This document shows positions 17,280 through 26,309 of a stretch of DNA of 64,000 bases, piece by piece (position 1 is the stretch's first letter; every line of letters begins with the position of its first letter). The notes under the pieces were generated by a model that was not told where the DNA came from, ran no database searches, and worked only from the letters and a program-made list of their open reading frames with translations. The DNA comes from Ktedonobacter robiniae. Lineage in GTDB: Bacteria > Chloroflexota > Ktedonobacteria > Ktedonobacterales > Ktedonobacteraceae. The stretch spans positions 558,001 to 622,000 of the forward strand of contig NZ_BNJG01000002.1 of assembly GCF_016587375.1 (NCBI RefSeq), in the 5' to 3' direction. The translations under genes and the position numbers were made by a program.

Positions 17280-18380
17280 ATGGTGAAGAAAATTAACGCA
17301 ACGCATGAAAGATTACCAGCCGCTGATGAGGCAGCAACAATTGATAATGTCGCGCAAATGGCAGGCGTCTCTCCCGCCACTGTATCGCGTGTGATCAATA
17401 ATCGGCCAGTCGTATCAGAAACAACGCGGCGGCGCGTACTTGAGGCTATTGCGCACCTGAACTACCAGCCCAGCGCGCTGGGGCGTAATCTCGCGATACG
17501 GCGCACAGGAACGCTTGGACTCATTATTGCCGATATCACCAACCCATTTTACGCGGAGATTGTGCGGGGAATCGAAGAAACGGCATTCACCCATGGATTG
17601 AATATACTACTCTACGATACGCTAGAAGATGCCGAGCGTGAAGCACAGATTTTGAGTTTACTTGAAGAGCGCCAGACTGATGGATTGATCATTTGCGCCT
17701 CATGCTTGCCAGAACAGCGCCTACTCCCACTGATGCAAGTGGGCATCCCGACTGTTCTCATTAATCACCTGCCACTTTCAGCGAGCATCGGGACAGTGGA
17801 AACCGACCAGGAAGCGGGAATCAGAGCTGCGATGCAGCATCTTGTGGATCTTGGACATCGCCGGATCGCCTACATTGGAGGCATCACGACCGCGCAGGTC
17901 TATCAACGCCGTCTCGCCACATTTCGCGCGACATGTGCAGAGGCTGGCATCAGCATTCCAGAAAACTACATTGTGCCAGCCAAGCCCACACTCGATGGAG
18001 GAAGAGAAGCGGCGCGCCATCTTTTACCAACAGGATCGAAGGTAGAGCCACCAGAGAGAGCTTCCTATCCTACTGCCATTCTTGCCTATAACGACCTGGT
18101 CGCGATAGGCGCTATTATCGAAGCTCAGGAAGCCGGCCTCACTGTTCCCGAACAGCTTTCAATCGTTGGCTATGATAATATTCCTCTCGCCGCCCTGCTT
18201 CATCCCTCCCTCACTACCGTCCAGCAACCAGCTCGCATCCTTGGCGAACAGGCAATACACCTGATCGCTACTTATCTTCAGCTCCAAAAGTTGCCCGAAG
18301 GCAGACCTACGTTCATGCGTTTCACGCCAACACTCATCGTACGCGCCTCAACAGCTCCAGTGGTATTGTCGTCATCTTAA
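17280..18380 (+). CDS. LacI-family repressor, probably of the amino-sugar operon
   Basis: A 366-residue LacI/GalR regulator with a 20-residue N-terminal extension. The HTH and hinge are at about 21-70 (IDNVAQMAGVSPATVSRVINN and AIAHLNYQPSALGRNLA), followed by a periplasmic-binding-protein-like effector domain (TLGLIIADITNPFYAEIVRGIE, AIAYNDLVAIG-like AILAYNDLVAIGA, SIVGYDNIPLA). It is divergent from the symporter-led operon and separated from it by the predicted promoter/operator, which argues for local repression released by an amino sugar or its phosphate. A GGAAGG motif sits upstream of the ATG. Confidence 0.9.
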   Translation: MVKKINATHERLPAADEAATIDNVAQMAGVSPATVSRVINNRPVVSETTRRRVLEAIAHLNYQPSALGRNLAIRRTGTLGLIIADITNPFYAEIVRGIEETAFTHGLNILLYDTLEDAEREAQILSLLEERQTDGLIICASCLPEQRLLPLMQVGIPTVLINHLPLSASIGTVETDQEAGIRAAMQHLVDLGHRRIAYIGGITTAQVYQRRLATFRATCAEAGISIPENYIVPAKPTLDGGREAARHLLPTGSKVEPPERASYPTAILAYNDLVAIGAIIEAQEAGLTVPEQLSIVGYDNIPLAALLHPSLTTVQQPARILGEQAIHLIATYLQLQKLPEGRPTFMRFTPTLIVRASTAPVVLSSS

Positions 18381-18507
18381 TGGAAAGTTGCTCTACTTTC
18401 CTACAGGGGTAACTGTTCAGAAGGGTCACGCAGTTGCGGAAACACCTTGCGTCTGTTGATGCATGAGAATGGATGAGGAATGAAGCAAACTACATCAAGC
18501 AAATCAC

Positions 18508-18690
18508 GACTTACGTGAGGGACTCAGGCAAGCGATCAAAGCCATTGAATCGCAGCAGGAGCACCTCAAGATGCTTGAAGAACTCATCACTTCTCAACAA
18601 GAGCGCCTCAACCTGCTGGAAGGCCAGCTCGCCAAAGAGAGTCATCATAGCAGTTTGCCTCCGTCCTCTGATCGTTTTGTGCATCCCCCC
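18508..18690 (+). pseudogene. IS66-family transposase N-terminal fragment
   Basis: The frame REGLRQAIKAIESQQEHLKM followed by a coiled-coil stretch and LAKESHHSSLPPSSDRF matches the N-terminal leader of IS66 TnpC, where LAKNSHNSSKPPSSD is diagnostic. Everything after PPSSD is lost, and an oppositely oriented ISKra4 fragment follows immediately. Confidence 0.65.
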
Positions 18691-18694
18691 ATGC

Positions 18695-19224
18695 GCTCGG
18701 TGAGACAACGGGCTATTTCCTTAGTCATTCGCACCCCTAGGAGCGTTTCAAGCATCTGAGTGGCTTTCTCGAAAGGCATGAAGCACGCTAGATGGGTGAG
18801 GTGCTCTTGCTGCCGAGGCGCCAAGCGACCTGGCAGCAGTGCGAGTTCCTTATCGAGGGGGAAAAAGACCAGCCCCGCACCTGGGGCAGATGCCGTAGGT
18901 GCGGGGCAAGGTCACGCTCTGGCCTCCATTGCCATGCAACGTTCGCTCTCGCTTGCTTCGTGCTTGCAACGGAACCGCGCAGGTGGGGCACAATGGAGCA
19001 GGAGTGACCGTTGAATTATCCCACTCCCGGTTCTTGCTGGTCGAAGCCGCATCTTGCAAGATGTATGCTTCCAGTTCCATCAGGCGCGTGTGGACTTCCT
19101 CTTCAATGCCTACAAAGGTAGCGGCGGGATGCGCTTGTCGCCACGCTTTGATCTCCGTGAGGATCTCGATACTCTTTGCATGCCAGGCGTGTTCGTCCAT
19201 TGGTGTTCCTTCTCTTTTTGTCAT
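18695..19224 (-). pseudogene. ISKra4-type transposase N-terminal fragment, frameshifted
   Basis: The first 124 residues match ISKra4-like transposases: KSIEILTEIKAWRQAHP, a helical ATFVGIEEEVHTRLMELEA segment, a first zinc-ribbon pair CPTCAVPL and a second, CPRCGAGLFPPR. The frame stops at about 18850; a one-base shift in the T5C5 run restores LDKELALLPGRLAPRQQEHL and continues to about 18695. The catalytic domain is missing. The family was named from Ktedonobacter, which fits the suspected host. Confidence 0.65.
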
Positions 19225-19434
19225 CTTGCTGATTGATAACTAAGGTAAAGAGCGGCCCTGGCATAATTCAGGTGATAAGTATATCAATAGAACAATGGGA
19301 AGCAATTCTTTGTACTCAAAAACGCGAGGAGCTTTCAAAAATATGCTCATCCTTCGCCTGAATGGTGAAGACCGGCTCTTTCTGTTTTTTACCAGTTGCC
19401 TTCGATGGTGCTGGAAGTGTTTTTGTGCCTGACC

Positions 19435-19900
19435 TTATTTCTGTGCGTGAGACCAAGCAACGATATCCGCCAGCTTTTGGCGAACCTTGCCCTCACGCAG
19501 TGTTGCTCGCGCCAGTTTTATACCATCAGCCAGCGACTCAACCAGATCGTTCGTGTACAACGCGGCTCCGGCGTTCAGACAGAGTATATCTGTGGCCGGG
19601 CTGTTCGTATCTTCGCTAAGCAATTGTGTTAAAAGCGCGGCATTATAAGCTGGATCCCCCCTGTAATACTACCTGATCGCTGATACGCGTCAGCCCAAAA
19701 TCTTCAGGTGTAATTGTATACTCTCGCAATTTGGCGTCCCGGCGAACCTCGCACACTCGCGTGGGAGCTTGCAATGAACATTCATCAATTCCATCCTCAC
19801 CATGAATGATTAACGCGTGCTTGCTCCCCAGATGAAGCAGTACTTCACCCATCTTACGCAAGAGCGATGCATCCGATACCCCCAGCGTGCCGAGCGAAGG
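19435..19900 (-). pseudogene. trpD: Anthranilate phosphoribosyltransferase remnant (C-terminal half)
   Basis: TrpD attaches phosphoribose to anthranilate in tryptophan synthesis. Two adjoining frames together give its C-terminal half: LGTLGVSDASLLRKMGEVL, then HALIIHGEDGIDECSL and ITPEDFGL in one frame. After a shift the second frame gives DPAYNAALLTQLLSEDTNSP, then ILCLNAGAALYTNDLVESL and the end REGKVRQKLADIVAWS. The shift lies at a C6 run on the + strand (19656-19661); seven would restore the frame. The N-terminal domain with the PRPP-binding glycines is absent, so this is a true fragment regardless of the shift. No other trp gene is nearby. Confidence 0.75.
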
Positions 19901-20386
19901 GCGGCAGCGAGCCAGGAGGAGGTACGACCTCGTCCTCCCCTGGGTGCAGCGCCTCACACTGCTGGGCAACCTTCAATCGCCTCAAGTCATCTCGCCATCG
20001 CGCTCAGTGCCGCCGTTCCTCTTCGCGTGCTGGCACTCTATGAACGGCAGGGTCCCGATGAAAACGACTTGGAAACAGCCCATCGGGTAGGAACACTCCT
20101 GGCCTCGAAAGGAGATCGTCTCCTCTTTCGAAGCGAGGTAAGAGGTGAAACGGCTGATCTCTTCAACAGGCTGGCGCAGGCCCTGGCGGTACTCTCGTTT
20201 GCCTCGGGTGGCATCGCGTGCTTTGGTCAGCATTTTGACGCTCAGGCGATCCTCGCTGGCTTCTTTGGGAAAGAGGAGGCAAAACGGCATTGTCAGCATA
20301 TAGTGGGAGCGCCTCATACGACCCAGCCAGAAGAGGTTGCTGACAATGAACATGTAACTCATCATCTCTCCTCAGAAGAGACATAA
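19817..20386 (+). CDS. Hypothetical protein, possibly a fragment
   Basis: The central part (LRVLALYERQGPDENDLETA, then RVGTLLASKGDRLLFRSEVR and LNRLAQALAVLSFASGGIACFG-like sequence) has the composition and helical periodicity of a real soluble protein, but I recognise no family. The first 60 residues overlap the trpD remnant on the other strand and are probably not native, so the true start is uncertain; a frame change near 19980 is also possible. No motif, signal peptide or membrane segment is visible. It lies among dead genes and may itself be decayed. Confidence 0.35.
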   Translation: MLAPQMKQYFTHLTQERCIRYPQRAERRAAASQEEVRPRPPLGAAPHTAGQPSIASSHLAIALSAAVPLRVLALYERQGPDENDLETAHRVGTLLASKGDRLLFRSEVRGETADLFNRLAQALAVLSFASGGIACFGQHFDAQAILAGFFGKEEAKRHCQHIVGAPHTTQPEEVADNEHVTHHLSSEET

Positions 20387-20413
20387 GCGTTTCTATAGAC
20401 AGAGCATGCAAAA

Positions 20414-20457
20414 ATTCCTCCAGGTACAGCTTCTTAAGGAGGCATACCTGGAGGAAT
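20414..20457. repeat. 13-bp inverted repeat, hairpin
   Basis: ATTCCTCCAGGTA (20414-20426) pairs with TACCTGGAGGAAT (20445-20457) around an 18-base loop. It lies in the 540-base gene-free stretch 20387-20924, which otherwise contains only short GGGGTC/GACCCC-type repeats near 20707-20740 and no coding sequence that I can support. Confidence 0.45.
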
Positions 20458-20924
20458 ATGCCGATATTCTTCAAGAATGTGCTTTTTTTCGAGCAGAATA
20501 ATTCTATAAATAGTCGTTTTACCAAAATTTGGTAAAATCGCTAGCTGGAGACATCTCTCTCTTTTTGTCAGATATCTATCAGAGAAAGCATGTGACTACT
20601 CCCCCGGCTGAAAGGAAAGCAAGAGCATTCTGAGGAGACAAACGGTCACAAAGACCTGGCGAGAGAGGCAAGGAACTGCCGATGCGGCGCACTCATTCAT
20701 GTACAAGGGGTCGCCCCAGATGCGTATAAGGGGTCACCCCAAAAGCCAGGCAGGGGTCTTCAGTTCCTTGGAACGAGGGGGGCATCTCCTCGCTGCCTCT
20801 CCATGTATATCCTACAATGTGCCTTCCGCGAACATCAAGATCTCGTCCGTAAAGCACAGGGGAGGATATTGTCAAGTTGCTGAAGCCATACACAAAAAGC
20901 TAGACAGCATGATACAATGCCCTC

Positions 20925-21643
20925 ATGAAAAAGAACATCTCATCTTCACCCTACAAAGGGTACCGCTTTCCGCCCATGATTATTGGTCATTGTGTCTGGC
21001 TGTATTTCCGTTTTTCGCTCAGTTTTCGTGATGTCGAAGAACTCATGGCAGAGCGGGGAGTCGTGCTCTCCTACGAAACGGTCCGTCAGTGGTGCTTCAA
21101 ATTTGGGCAAATGTACGCCAATGAGCTGAAGCATCGCCGCGTCAGGCCGGGAGATACGTGGCATCTGGATGAGGTGTTTCTCACCATCAATGGAAGCAAA
21201 ACTATTTGTGGCGGGCCGTCGATCAACATGATAACGTTCTTGATATTCTCGTCCAGAGCCGGCCAGACAAACAAGCAGCCAAGAAATTCTTTCGCAAACT
21301 GCTCAAAGGACTGGAATATATGCCGAGAGTTATCATCACCGATAAGTTGGCAAACTATGCCGCCGCCAGAAAAGAAATCATGCCTCATGTTGAGCATTTC
21401 CAACACAAAGGCCTCAACAATCGAGCGGAGAACTCCCATCAATCAATGCGACAACGAGAGCGGGCAATGCGGCGTTTCACATCACCAGGCCATACCCAAC
21501 GGTTCCTCTCGGCCGTTGGCCCCATCTCTGACCATTTCCGACCGAGAAGACATCGTCTTAGCGCTTCAAACTATCGTGCCCTTCTCTTCTGCAAGAGCGC
21601 TTTGAGATCTGGAACGATATTACCACTGGAAACAAGGGGGCAT
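20925..21643 (+). pseudogene. IS6-family transposase, frameshifted twice
   Basis: The N-terminal frame gives YKGYRFPPMIIGHCVWLYFR, then FSLSFRDVEELMAERGV and the first DDE Asp in WHLDEVFLTING. After a one-base deletion near 21194 the next frame continues with LWRAVDQHDNVLDILVQSR, the second Asp in VIITDKL and the Glu region HKGLNNRAENSHQ. A further shift near 21580 is needed to reach LQERFEIWNDITTGNKGA and the stop at 21643. All catalytic residues survive but in three frames, so the gene is dead as it stands. Terminal repeats were not found. Confidence 0.8.
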
Positions 21644-21853
21644 GACACGTTCACTTTCTCCAGCTCTCGCTTGTCTTGTTTTTCCTTCATAAGCCTTTCT
21701 TCACAACGACACCTTCTTCATACACCAACTTGACAATACCTAGCTAACCATCAATTAATAAAAAATCAGGAAACCCTTTTCTTTACTAGCTCTTTGAGCC
21801 TAGCTATCATCGATTTTATCGACAAAAAGGCGCGATATTCGCCGTTATATCCC

Positions 21854-21911
21854 TTGACAGAGCCATAAATCGGGGGTAATCTATATTCGTAGCAAGGAAA
21901 AGCTTTTCCTT
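21854..21911 (+). promoter_or_regulatory. Promoter and palindrome upstream of the second LacI gene
   Basis: A consensus TTGACA at 21854-21859 is followed after 17 bases by TAATCT. A perfect 18-bp palindrome, AAGGAAAAGCTTTTCCTT, at 21894-21911 lies 22 bases before the start codon. Its length and central symmetry suit a LacI-type autorepression operator. The region 21644-21853 shows nothing else. Confidence 0.5.
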
Positions 21912-21933
21912 ACCAGATCGTTCGGAGATATAC

Positions 21934-22995
21934 GTGAGTAGCGAAGTAAGTAATGAATCCGTTAGTCGACAGATGCAGAGCGTGACTATCCACGATGTAG
22001 CGCGCGAAGCCGGAGTGAGCATTGGCACGGTATCGAAGGCCCTCAATGGACAGGGAAAACTGAAGTCCGAGACACGTGAGCGCATTCAAGAAGTGGCGGC
22101 ACGCCTGGGATTTCGCCCAAACATGATGGCACAAAATCTGTTACGAGGCCGCAGCTATACCGTCGGTCTGCTCACCACTGATAGTTACGGGCGCTTTAGC
22201 ATCCCCTTGATGAAGGGTATTGAGGACGCGCTTGGTACAGCGCAGATTCTGGTCTTTCTCTGTGACGCGCGCGACGATGCCCAACGTGAGCGTCAGTACA
22301 TTGAGACACTGCTCAGCAAGCGTGTTGACGGTATCATTGTTACCTCGCGCCGGACCGATCCGCGTCCCGCTATCGACGTTGGGCAAACGGGTATACCAGT
22401 GCTCTATGCCTATACACAGGTAAAAGAAGGAAATGCACTCTGCATCTTACCTGATGACGAACAGGGTGCGCGTCTTGCTATTGAGCATCTCGTCGAGCAT
22501 GGACGACGCCATATCGGCCATATCATGGGACCAAGCCACTTTGAGTCGACGCAATTGCGACAGAAAGCAGTGCGCCAGGTACTTAAGGAGGCCGGGCTGG
22601 CTACCCACGAGCAACGCTTTCTCTCCGGGCCTTGGCAAGAAAGCTGGGGATACAACGCCACTCAATTTCTCATAACCTCTGACCCACAAGTAGATGCGAT
22701 ATTTTGTGGCAACGATCAAATAGCTCGTGGCACTATTGACATGCTACGAGAACTGGGGAGGAAGGTTCCTGATGACATCGCCGTCATCGGCTTCGACAAC
22801 TGGGAGATCATCGCGGCGTCCAGCCGCCCACCACTGACGACTGTTGACCTGGACATCTATCACCTGGGACAACTGGCAGGTAGTCGCCTGCTAGCGATGA
22901 TCGATGGCTCAAGAGAGACGGGTGTCATCCGACATCCTTGTCACCTAGTCATACGCGCTTCCTGTGGAAGCCACGATTCGGTACCCATCCTGTGA
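21934..22995 (+). CDS. LacI-family regulator of the arabinoside cluster
   Basis: A 353-residue LacI/GalR regulator with the HTH at about 17-42 (TIHDVAREAGVSIGTVSKAL), the hinge helix near 62-72, and a sugar-binding domain (YTVGLLTTDSYGRFSIPLMKG, AIFCGNDQIARGTIDML, AVIGFDNWEIIA). The start is GTG at 21934 with CGGAGA upstream. It precedes an ABC sugar-uptake and GH127 gene set in the same direction, so an arabinose-type effector is likely. An IscB element now separates it from its target operon; its guide-RNA region begins at the stop codon. Confidence 0.88.
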   Translation: MSSEVSNESVSRQMQSVTIHDVAREAGVSIGTVSKALNGQGKLKSETRERIQEVAARLGFRPNMMAQNLLRGRSYTVGLLTTDSYGRFSIPLMKGIEDALGTAQILVFLCDARDDAQRERQYIETLLSKRVDGIIVTSRRTDPRPAIDVGQTGIPVLYAYTQVKEGNALCILPDDEQGARLAIEHLVEHGRRHIGHIMGPSHFESTQLRQKAVRQVLKEAGLATHEQRFLSGPWQESWGYNATQFLITSDPQVDAIFCGNDQIARGTIDMLRELGRKVPDDIAVIGFDNWEIIAASSRPPLTTVDLDIYHLGQLAGSRLLAMIDGSRETGVIRHPCHLVIRASCGSHDSVPIL

Positions 22996-23288
22996 ACTAC
23001 CGCTCAGCTAAAGACTGAGCGGCTTCTTCGGAAGAGGAAGCCTGAGTTCACCAGACTCAGCCACCGAAAGGTGAGCTATGTTTGGGAGGTCATGATACCA
23101 ACCCTTGGCGCATCAGACGGTTGCTCTATCGCCTGAGTTTAAGTAGGGATGAGGTAAGTCCCGGTGATTCAGGCCCAACAAGCCTTCTGAACCTTGTCGA
23201 GATGAAGTCGGATTCCCTGTATGGTCGCAGTACAGGGATACGCACCACCTGCCACCTGGCAGAGCATTTTTCTGAAAAGGAATTTTCG
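22992..23288 (+). ncRNA. Predicted omega-RNA region of the IscB element
   Basis: IscB guide RNAs are encoded directly upstream of iscB in the same direction. This 297-base non-coding stretch is highly structured. GTGAACT (22992-22998) pairs with AGTTCAC (23045-23051), enclosing the hairpin CCGCTCAG-CTAAAGA-CTGAGCGG (23000-23022) and a TTCG tetraloop stem. Further stems follow, including CCCTGTA/TACAGGG near 23215-23238. The first pair overlaps the stop codon of the lacI gene. By analogy, the guide would be the sequence just 5' of 22992, that is the 3' end of lacI. The exact 5' and 3' ends are inferred. Confidence 0.6.
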
Positions 23289-24554
23289 ATGAACGTTGTT
23301 TATGTATTGGCACCAGATGGCACGCCATTGATGCCATGTTCGTGTGCTATTGCACGATTACTACTTAAAGATGGCAAGGCAAAAGTCAAAAGGAGAACGC
23401 CCTTTACGATCAAGTTGTTGGTTCAGCCAGCAACGACCTCTACCCAACCATTGACCCTTGGGGTAGATACGGGCAGTGCCGTGATTGGTTCAGCGGTGAC
23501 CGATACGCAGGGGCAGGTGGTGTATTTGTCAGAAGTGCAGGTTCGCAATGATATTGCCACCACCATGAAAGAGCGTGTAAAGTATCGCCGGAACCGGCGC
23601 AACCGAAAGACCAGATATAGAAAAGCACGATGGCGTAATCGTAAGAACTCCATCAAAACAGATCGCTTCTCTCCCACGATGCGTAGTAAAATTGACGCAC
23701 ACCTGCGGGAAATCCATTTTGTGCAATCCATCCTGCCCATTCGCCATATCGTGCTGGAAACAGGAACATTTGATCCCCATGCCCTTAAAAATCCTAACGT
23801 TTTAAAGCACAAGTGGCTCTACCAGAAGGGCATCAACTATGGTTTTGCCAATACCAAAGCCTATGTGCTAACACGCGATAGCTATACCTGTCAACACTGT
23901 GCAGGAAAATCGAAAGACAAGCGGTTAGAAGTCCATCATATCGTTTTTCGCAGTCAGAACGGCAGTGATGAAGAAGCCAATTTACTCACCCTCTGCAAAA
24001 CCTGTCACGATGGGCTGCATGCCGGAACCGTGACGCTCAAGCGCACTGGTAAGAAGAAAGGAAACTTGAACCATGCCACACAGATGAATAGCATTCGTCT
24101 TCAATTGTTGAAGCAGGTTCAGGCAGAGGAAACGTGGGGATTTGTGACCAAAGAACACCGTCAGATAGCAGGCTTGCCCAAGGAGCATTGCTTTGATGCG
24201 GTCATGATTACCACGCGAGGGGCCATGCCCACGTTTCAGACCACGGTGGTTCTCAAGAAGCGATGCATCCCCGATGGAGATTACCAGCAAACCAAAGGGC
24301 GACACAGCGAACAACGCATTCTCACAGGGAAAATTGGCGGCTTTCGGAAATTTGATATGGTGCGCTATCAGGGACAGGAGTACCTTATTAAAGGCCGAAT
24401 GTCTACTGGCTATGCCATTCTGATGGACATTGATGGGAACAAGGTCGATCTCAGGCCAATTCCGAAGTTTGAGAAGATGAAGCGAGTGAGGGCACGATCT
24501 TCATGGATGATGTGTCAAGCGCCCATGCCGCATATCTCATCCACTGCCAATTAA
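23289..24554 (+). CDS. iscB: IscB RNA-guided nuclease
   Basis: The 421-residue protein has the full IscB order: an N-terminal PLMP domain (MNVVYVLAPDGTPLMPCS), RuvC-I with D60 in LTLGVDTGS, an arginine-rich bridge helix (about 98-119), RuvC-II with E157 in IVLETGTFD, an HNH domain with the C201/C204 and C236/C239 zinc pairs, catalytic H216-H217 in LEVHHIVF and N231, then RuvC-III with D303 in HCFDAV. All nuclease residues are present, so a guided double-strand nuclease of the Cas9-ancestor type is expected. The start at 23289 is set by AAGGAA nine bases upstream and by the PLMP domain; the longer frame reads through the guide-RNA region. No tnpA is present, so the element depends on a transposase elsewhere. 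Confidence 0.93.
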   Translation: MNVVYVLAPDGTPLMPCSCAIARLLLKDGKAKVKRRTPFTIKLLVQPATTSTQPLTLGVDTGSAVIGSAVTDTQGQVVYLSEVQVRNDIATTMKERVKYRRNRRNRKTRYRKARWRNRKNSIKTDRFSPTMRSKIDAHLREIHFVQSILPIRHIVLETGTFDPHALKNPNVLKHKWLYQKGINYGFANTKAYVLTRDSYTCQHCAGKSKDKRLEVHHIVFRSQNGSDEEANLLTLCKTCHDGLHAGTVTLKRTGKKKGNLNHATQMNSIRLQLLKQVQAEETWGFVTKEHRQIAGLPKEHCFDAVMITTRGAMPTFQTTVVLKKRCIPDGDYQQTKGRHSEQRILTGKIGGFRKFDMVRYQGQEYLIKGRMSTGYAILMDIDGNKVDLRPIPKFEKMKRVRARSSWMMCQAPMPHISSTAN

Positions 24555-24565
24555 TCAGGGGTGAA

Positions 24566-24614
24566 TGTGGCAATTCATCCACGAAGCTAAAGACTTCGTG
24601 GTTTTCTTGCCACA
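24566..24614. repeat. Right-end hairpin of the IscB element
   Basis: CCACGAAG (24579-24586) and CTTCGTGG (24594-24601) enclose the loop CTAAAGA. The same seven-base loop closes the left hairpin at 23000-23022, although the stems differ. An outer pair, TGTGGCAA/TTGCCACA, at 24566-24573 and 24607-24614 extends the structure. Such subterminal hairpins are the recognition sites of IS200/IS605-type single-strand transposases. The remaining bases to 24869 hold the leader of the next gene. Confidence 0.65.
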
Positions 24615-24869
24615 ATTGGATAAAACAACTTCCACTTACCAGGAAGGCATTTTCACATCTGTCTGTAGATATATCACAGGGAACATCACTCTCTGATGTA
24701 ATGGTCAGGATATATTTTGTCGTCATGCGGACATAATTGCAACATGCCTATATGTTGAATGCTTCTAGAAAGGGGAACCCAAACAAAGTAGAGCCTCTAT
24801 AGTTTTTCCCCAGGAACGGGCATTAAGTGCATTGCAGCACATGAAACGACGAGGAAAGGATATTTTGCA

Positions 24870-26147
24870 ATGAAGATGCGAAACTTATGGCGGGCTGCAA
24901 GCCTGTTGTTCGCTTGTGTAGCCGTCTCGACGAGTCTGCTCGGCTGTTCGGCACTAGGGTCAAACGGGTCCGACGCCAATACTATCTCCTTCTGGGTTCG
25001 CGCGGCTGATGAGAATTTTGTACGCCCACTGGTCACCACTTATAACGCCAGTCACAAAACGCAGGTCAAACTGACGACCATTCCAGACGCGCAGTTTGTG
25101 ACCAAGTTTGGTACCGCTGTCGCGGGCGGAGACGCGCCTGATGTCGTGGCTATCGATCTCGTATATATGCCTTCTTTCGCGGCTGCTAACGAGATGACCG
25201 ATATTACCAATATGGCGCATTCGCTCTCGTTCTATGATAAGCTCAGCCCTTCCCACATGCGCCTCTCTACTTACAATGACAAACTCTATGCCCTACCCTT
25301 CAGCGCCGAGGGTTCGGTGCTCCTCTATAACAAGAAACTCTTCCAGCAGGCAGGACTGGACGCAAACAAGCCTCCGACCAACTGGAGCGAACTAGAGACA
25401 GATTCCAAGAAGATTACCGCGCTCGGCAACGGCGTGAAGGGATACTACTTCTCCGGTCGCTGCGCGGGCTGCAATGCTTTCACCTATCTTCCCTACATCT
25501 GGGCCAGCGGCGGCGATGTGCTGAGTGATGATGGCAAGACGGCGACCATCACTTCATCCCCCGCAGTCAAGGACGCGCTGAACTTCTACAAACGCCTGTG
25601 GGACGAGGGACAGATTCCCGCAGGTGCCAAGGTCGATGATGGCTCAAACGGGCTGAATGCCTTCTCCACAGGTAAAGTCGGCATGGTGGGTAGTGGAGCC
25701 TTCTCAATCGGCACGCTCAAGGAGCAGCATCCAGATATCGATTTCGGCATTACCTATCTGCCTGGCGAAAACGGCAGTTTCTCATCCTTCGCGGGTGGAG
25801 ATACCATCGGCATTCCTCGCGGCTCCAAGCACGTCAATGAAGCCTCCGACTTTATCAAGTGGGCGCTCTCTGAGGATGTCCAGATCAACCAGTTCGCCAA
25901 AAACGGTAGTATTCCAGTCCGTACCGACCTTGCTGAGAACAAATATAGCAAGCTCGATCCACGCTATGTTACCACATCGCAGGCCATGGCAAAGGGTCGT
26001 ACACCCTATTCAGTCCACTACAATCAACTCTTTAATGACGCAAATGGCCCCTGGCTGGCTATGCTGCAAAAGGCCATCTTCGATGGACAGGTCGATAACG
26101 CCATGAAGACAGCTCAAGACCAGTTCACCAAGATACTCAATAGCTAA
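24870..26147 (+). CDS. ABC transporter sugar-binding lipoprotein
   Basis: A 425-residue family 1 extracellular solute-binding protein. A lipoprotein signal (SLLFACVAVSTSLLGC, lipid Cys at 26) anchors it outside the membrane. Typical cluster features are VRAADENFVRPLVTTYNASH, GDAPDVVAIDLVYMPSFA, ALPFSAEGSVLLYNKKLFQQ and the ligand-pocket aromatic stretch. It should capture an oligosaccharide and deliver it to the two downstream permeases. AGGAAAGGA precedes the start. A strong hairpin follows the gene (26165-26220), which often allows higher expression of the binding protein than of the permeases. An arabinose-containing ligand is suggested by the GH127 gene downstream. Confidence 0.92.
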   Translation: MKMRNLWRAASLLFACVAVSTSLLGCSALGSNGSDANTISFWVRAADENFVRPLVTTYNASHKTQVKLTTIPDAQFVTKFGTAVAGGDAPDVVAIDLVYMPSFAAANEMTDITNMAHSLSFYDKLSPSHMRLSTYNDKLYALPFSAEGSVLLYNKKLFQQAGLDANKPPTNWSELETDSKKITALGNGVKGYYFSGRCAGCNAFTYLPYIWASGGDVLSDDGKTATITSSPAVKDALNFYKRLWDEGQIPAGAKVDDGSNGLNAFSTGKVGMVGSGAFSIGTLKEQHPDIDFGITYLPGENGSFSSFAGGDTIGIPRGSKHVNEASDFIKWALSEDVQINQFAKNGSIPVRTDLAENKYSKLDPRYVTTSQAMAKGRTPYSVHYNQLFNDANGPWLAMLQKAIFDGQVDNAMKTAQDQFTKILNS

Positions 26148-26164
26148 GCTATCCAATCGGCGTC

Positions 26165-26220
26165 AGAGGTTCTAGGCGATGTCTGATCATATACGACGAG
26201 ACATCGCCTGAGATACCTCT
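26165..26220 (+). promoter_or_regulatory. Intercistronic hairpin after the binding-protein gene
   Basis: An 11-bp stem, AGGCGATGTCT/AGACATCGCCT (26174-26184 and 26199-26209), is enclosed by AGAGGT/ACCTCT (26165-26170 and 26215-26220). It probably stabilises the upstream message or terminates part of transcription, as in many binding-protein-first operons. Confidence 0.6.
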
Positions 26221-26309
26221 TAGGCACTTCTCGACTAAATACTCCGGCGCAGCGATTCTCCTGGTTTATGCCACTTCTCGCCGTGCTATTTAGAAGAAAG
26301 GACATGTTT

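Noticed and set aside
23082..23288. N-terminal extension of IscB
   Set aside because: The sequence is structured, lies where the guide RNA is expected, and IscB proteins start at the PLMP domain.
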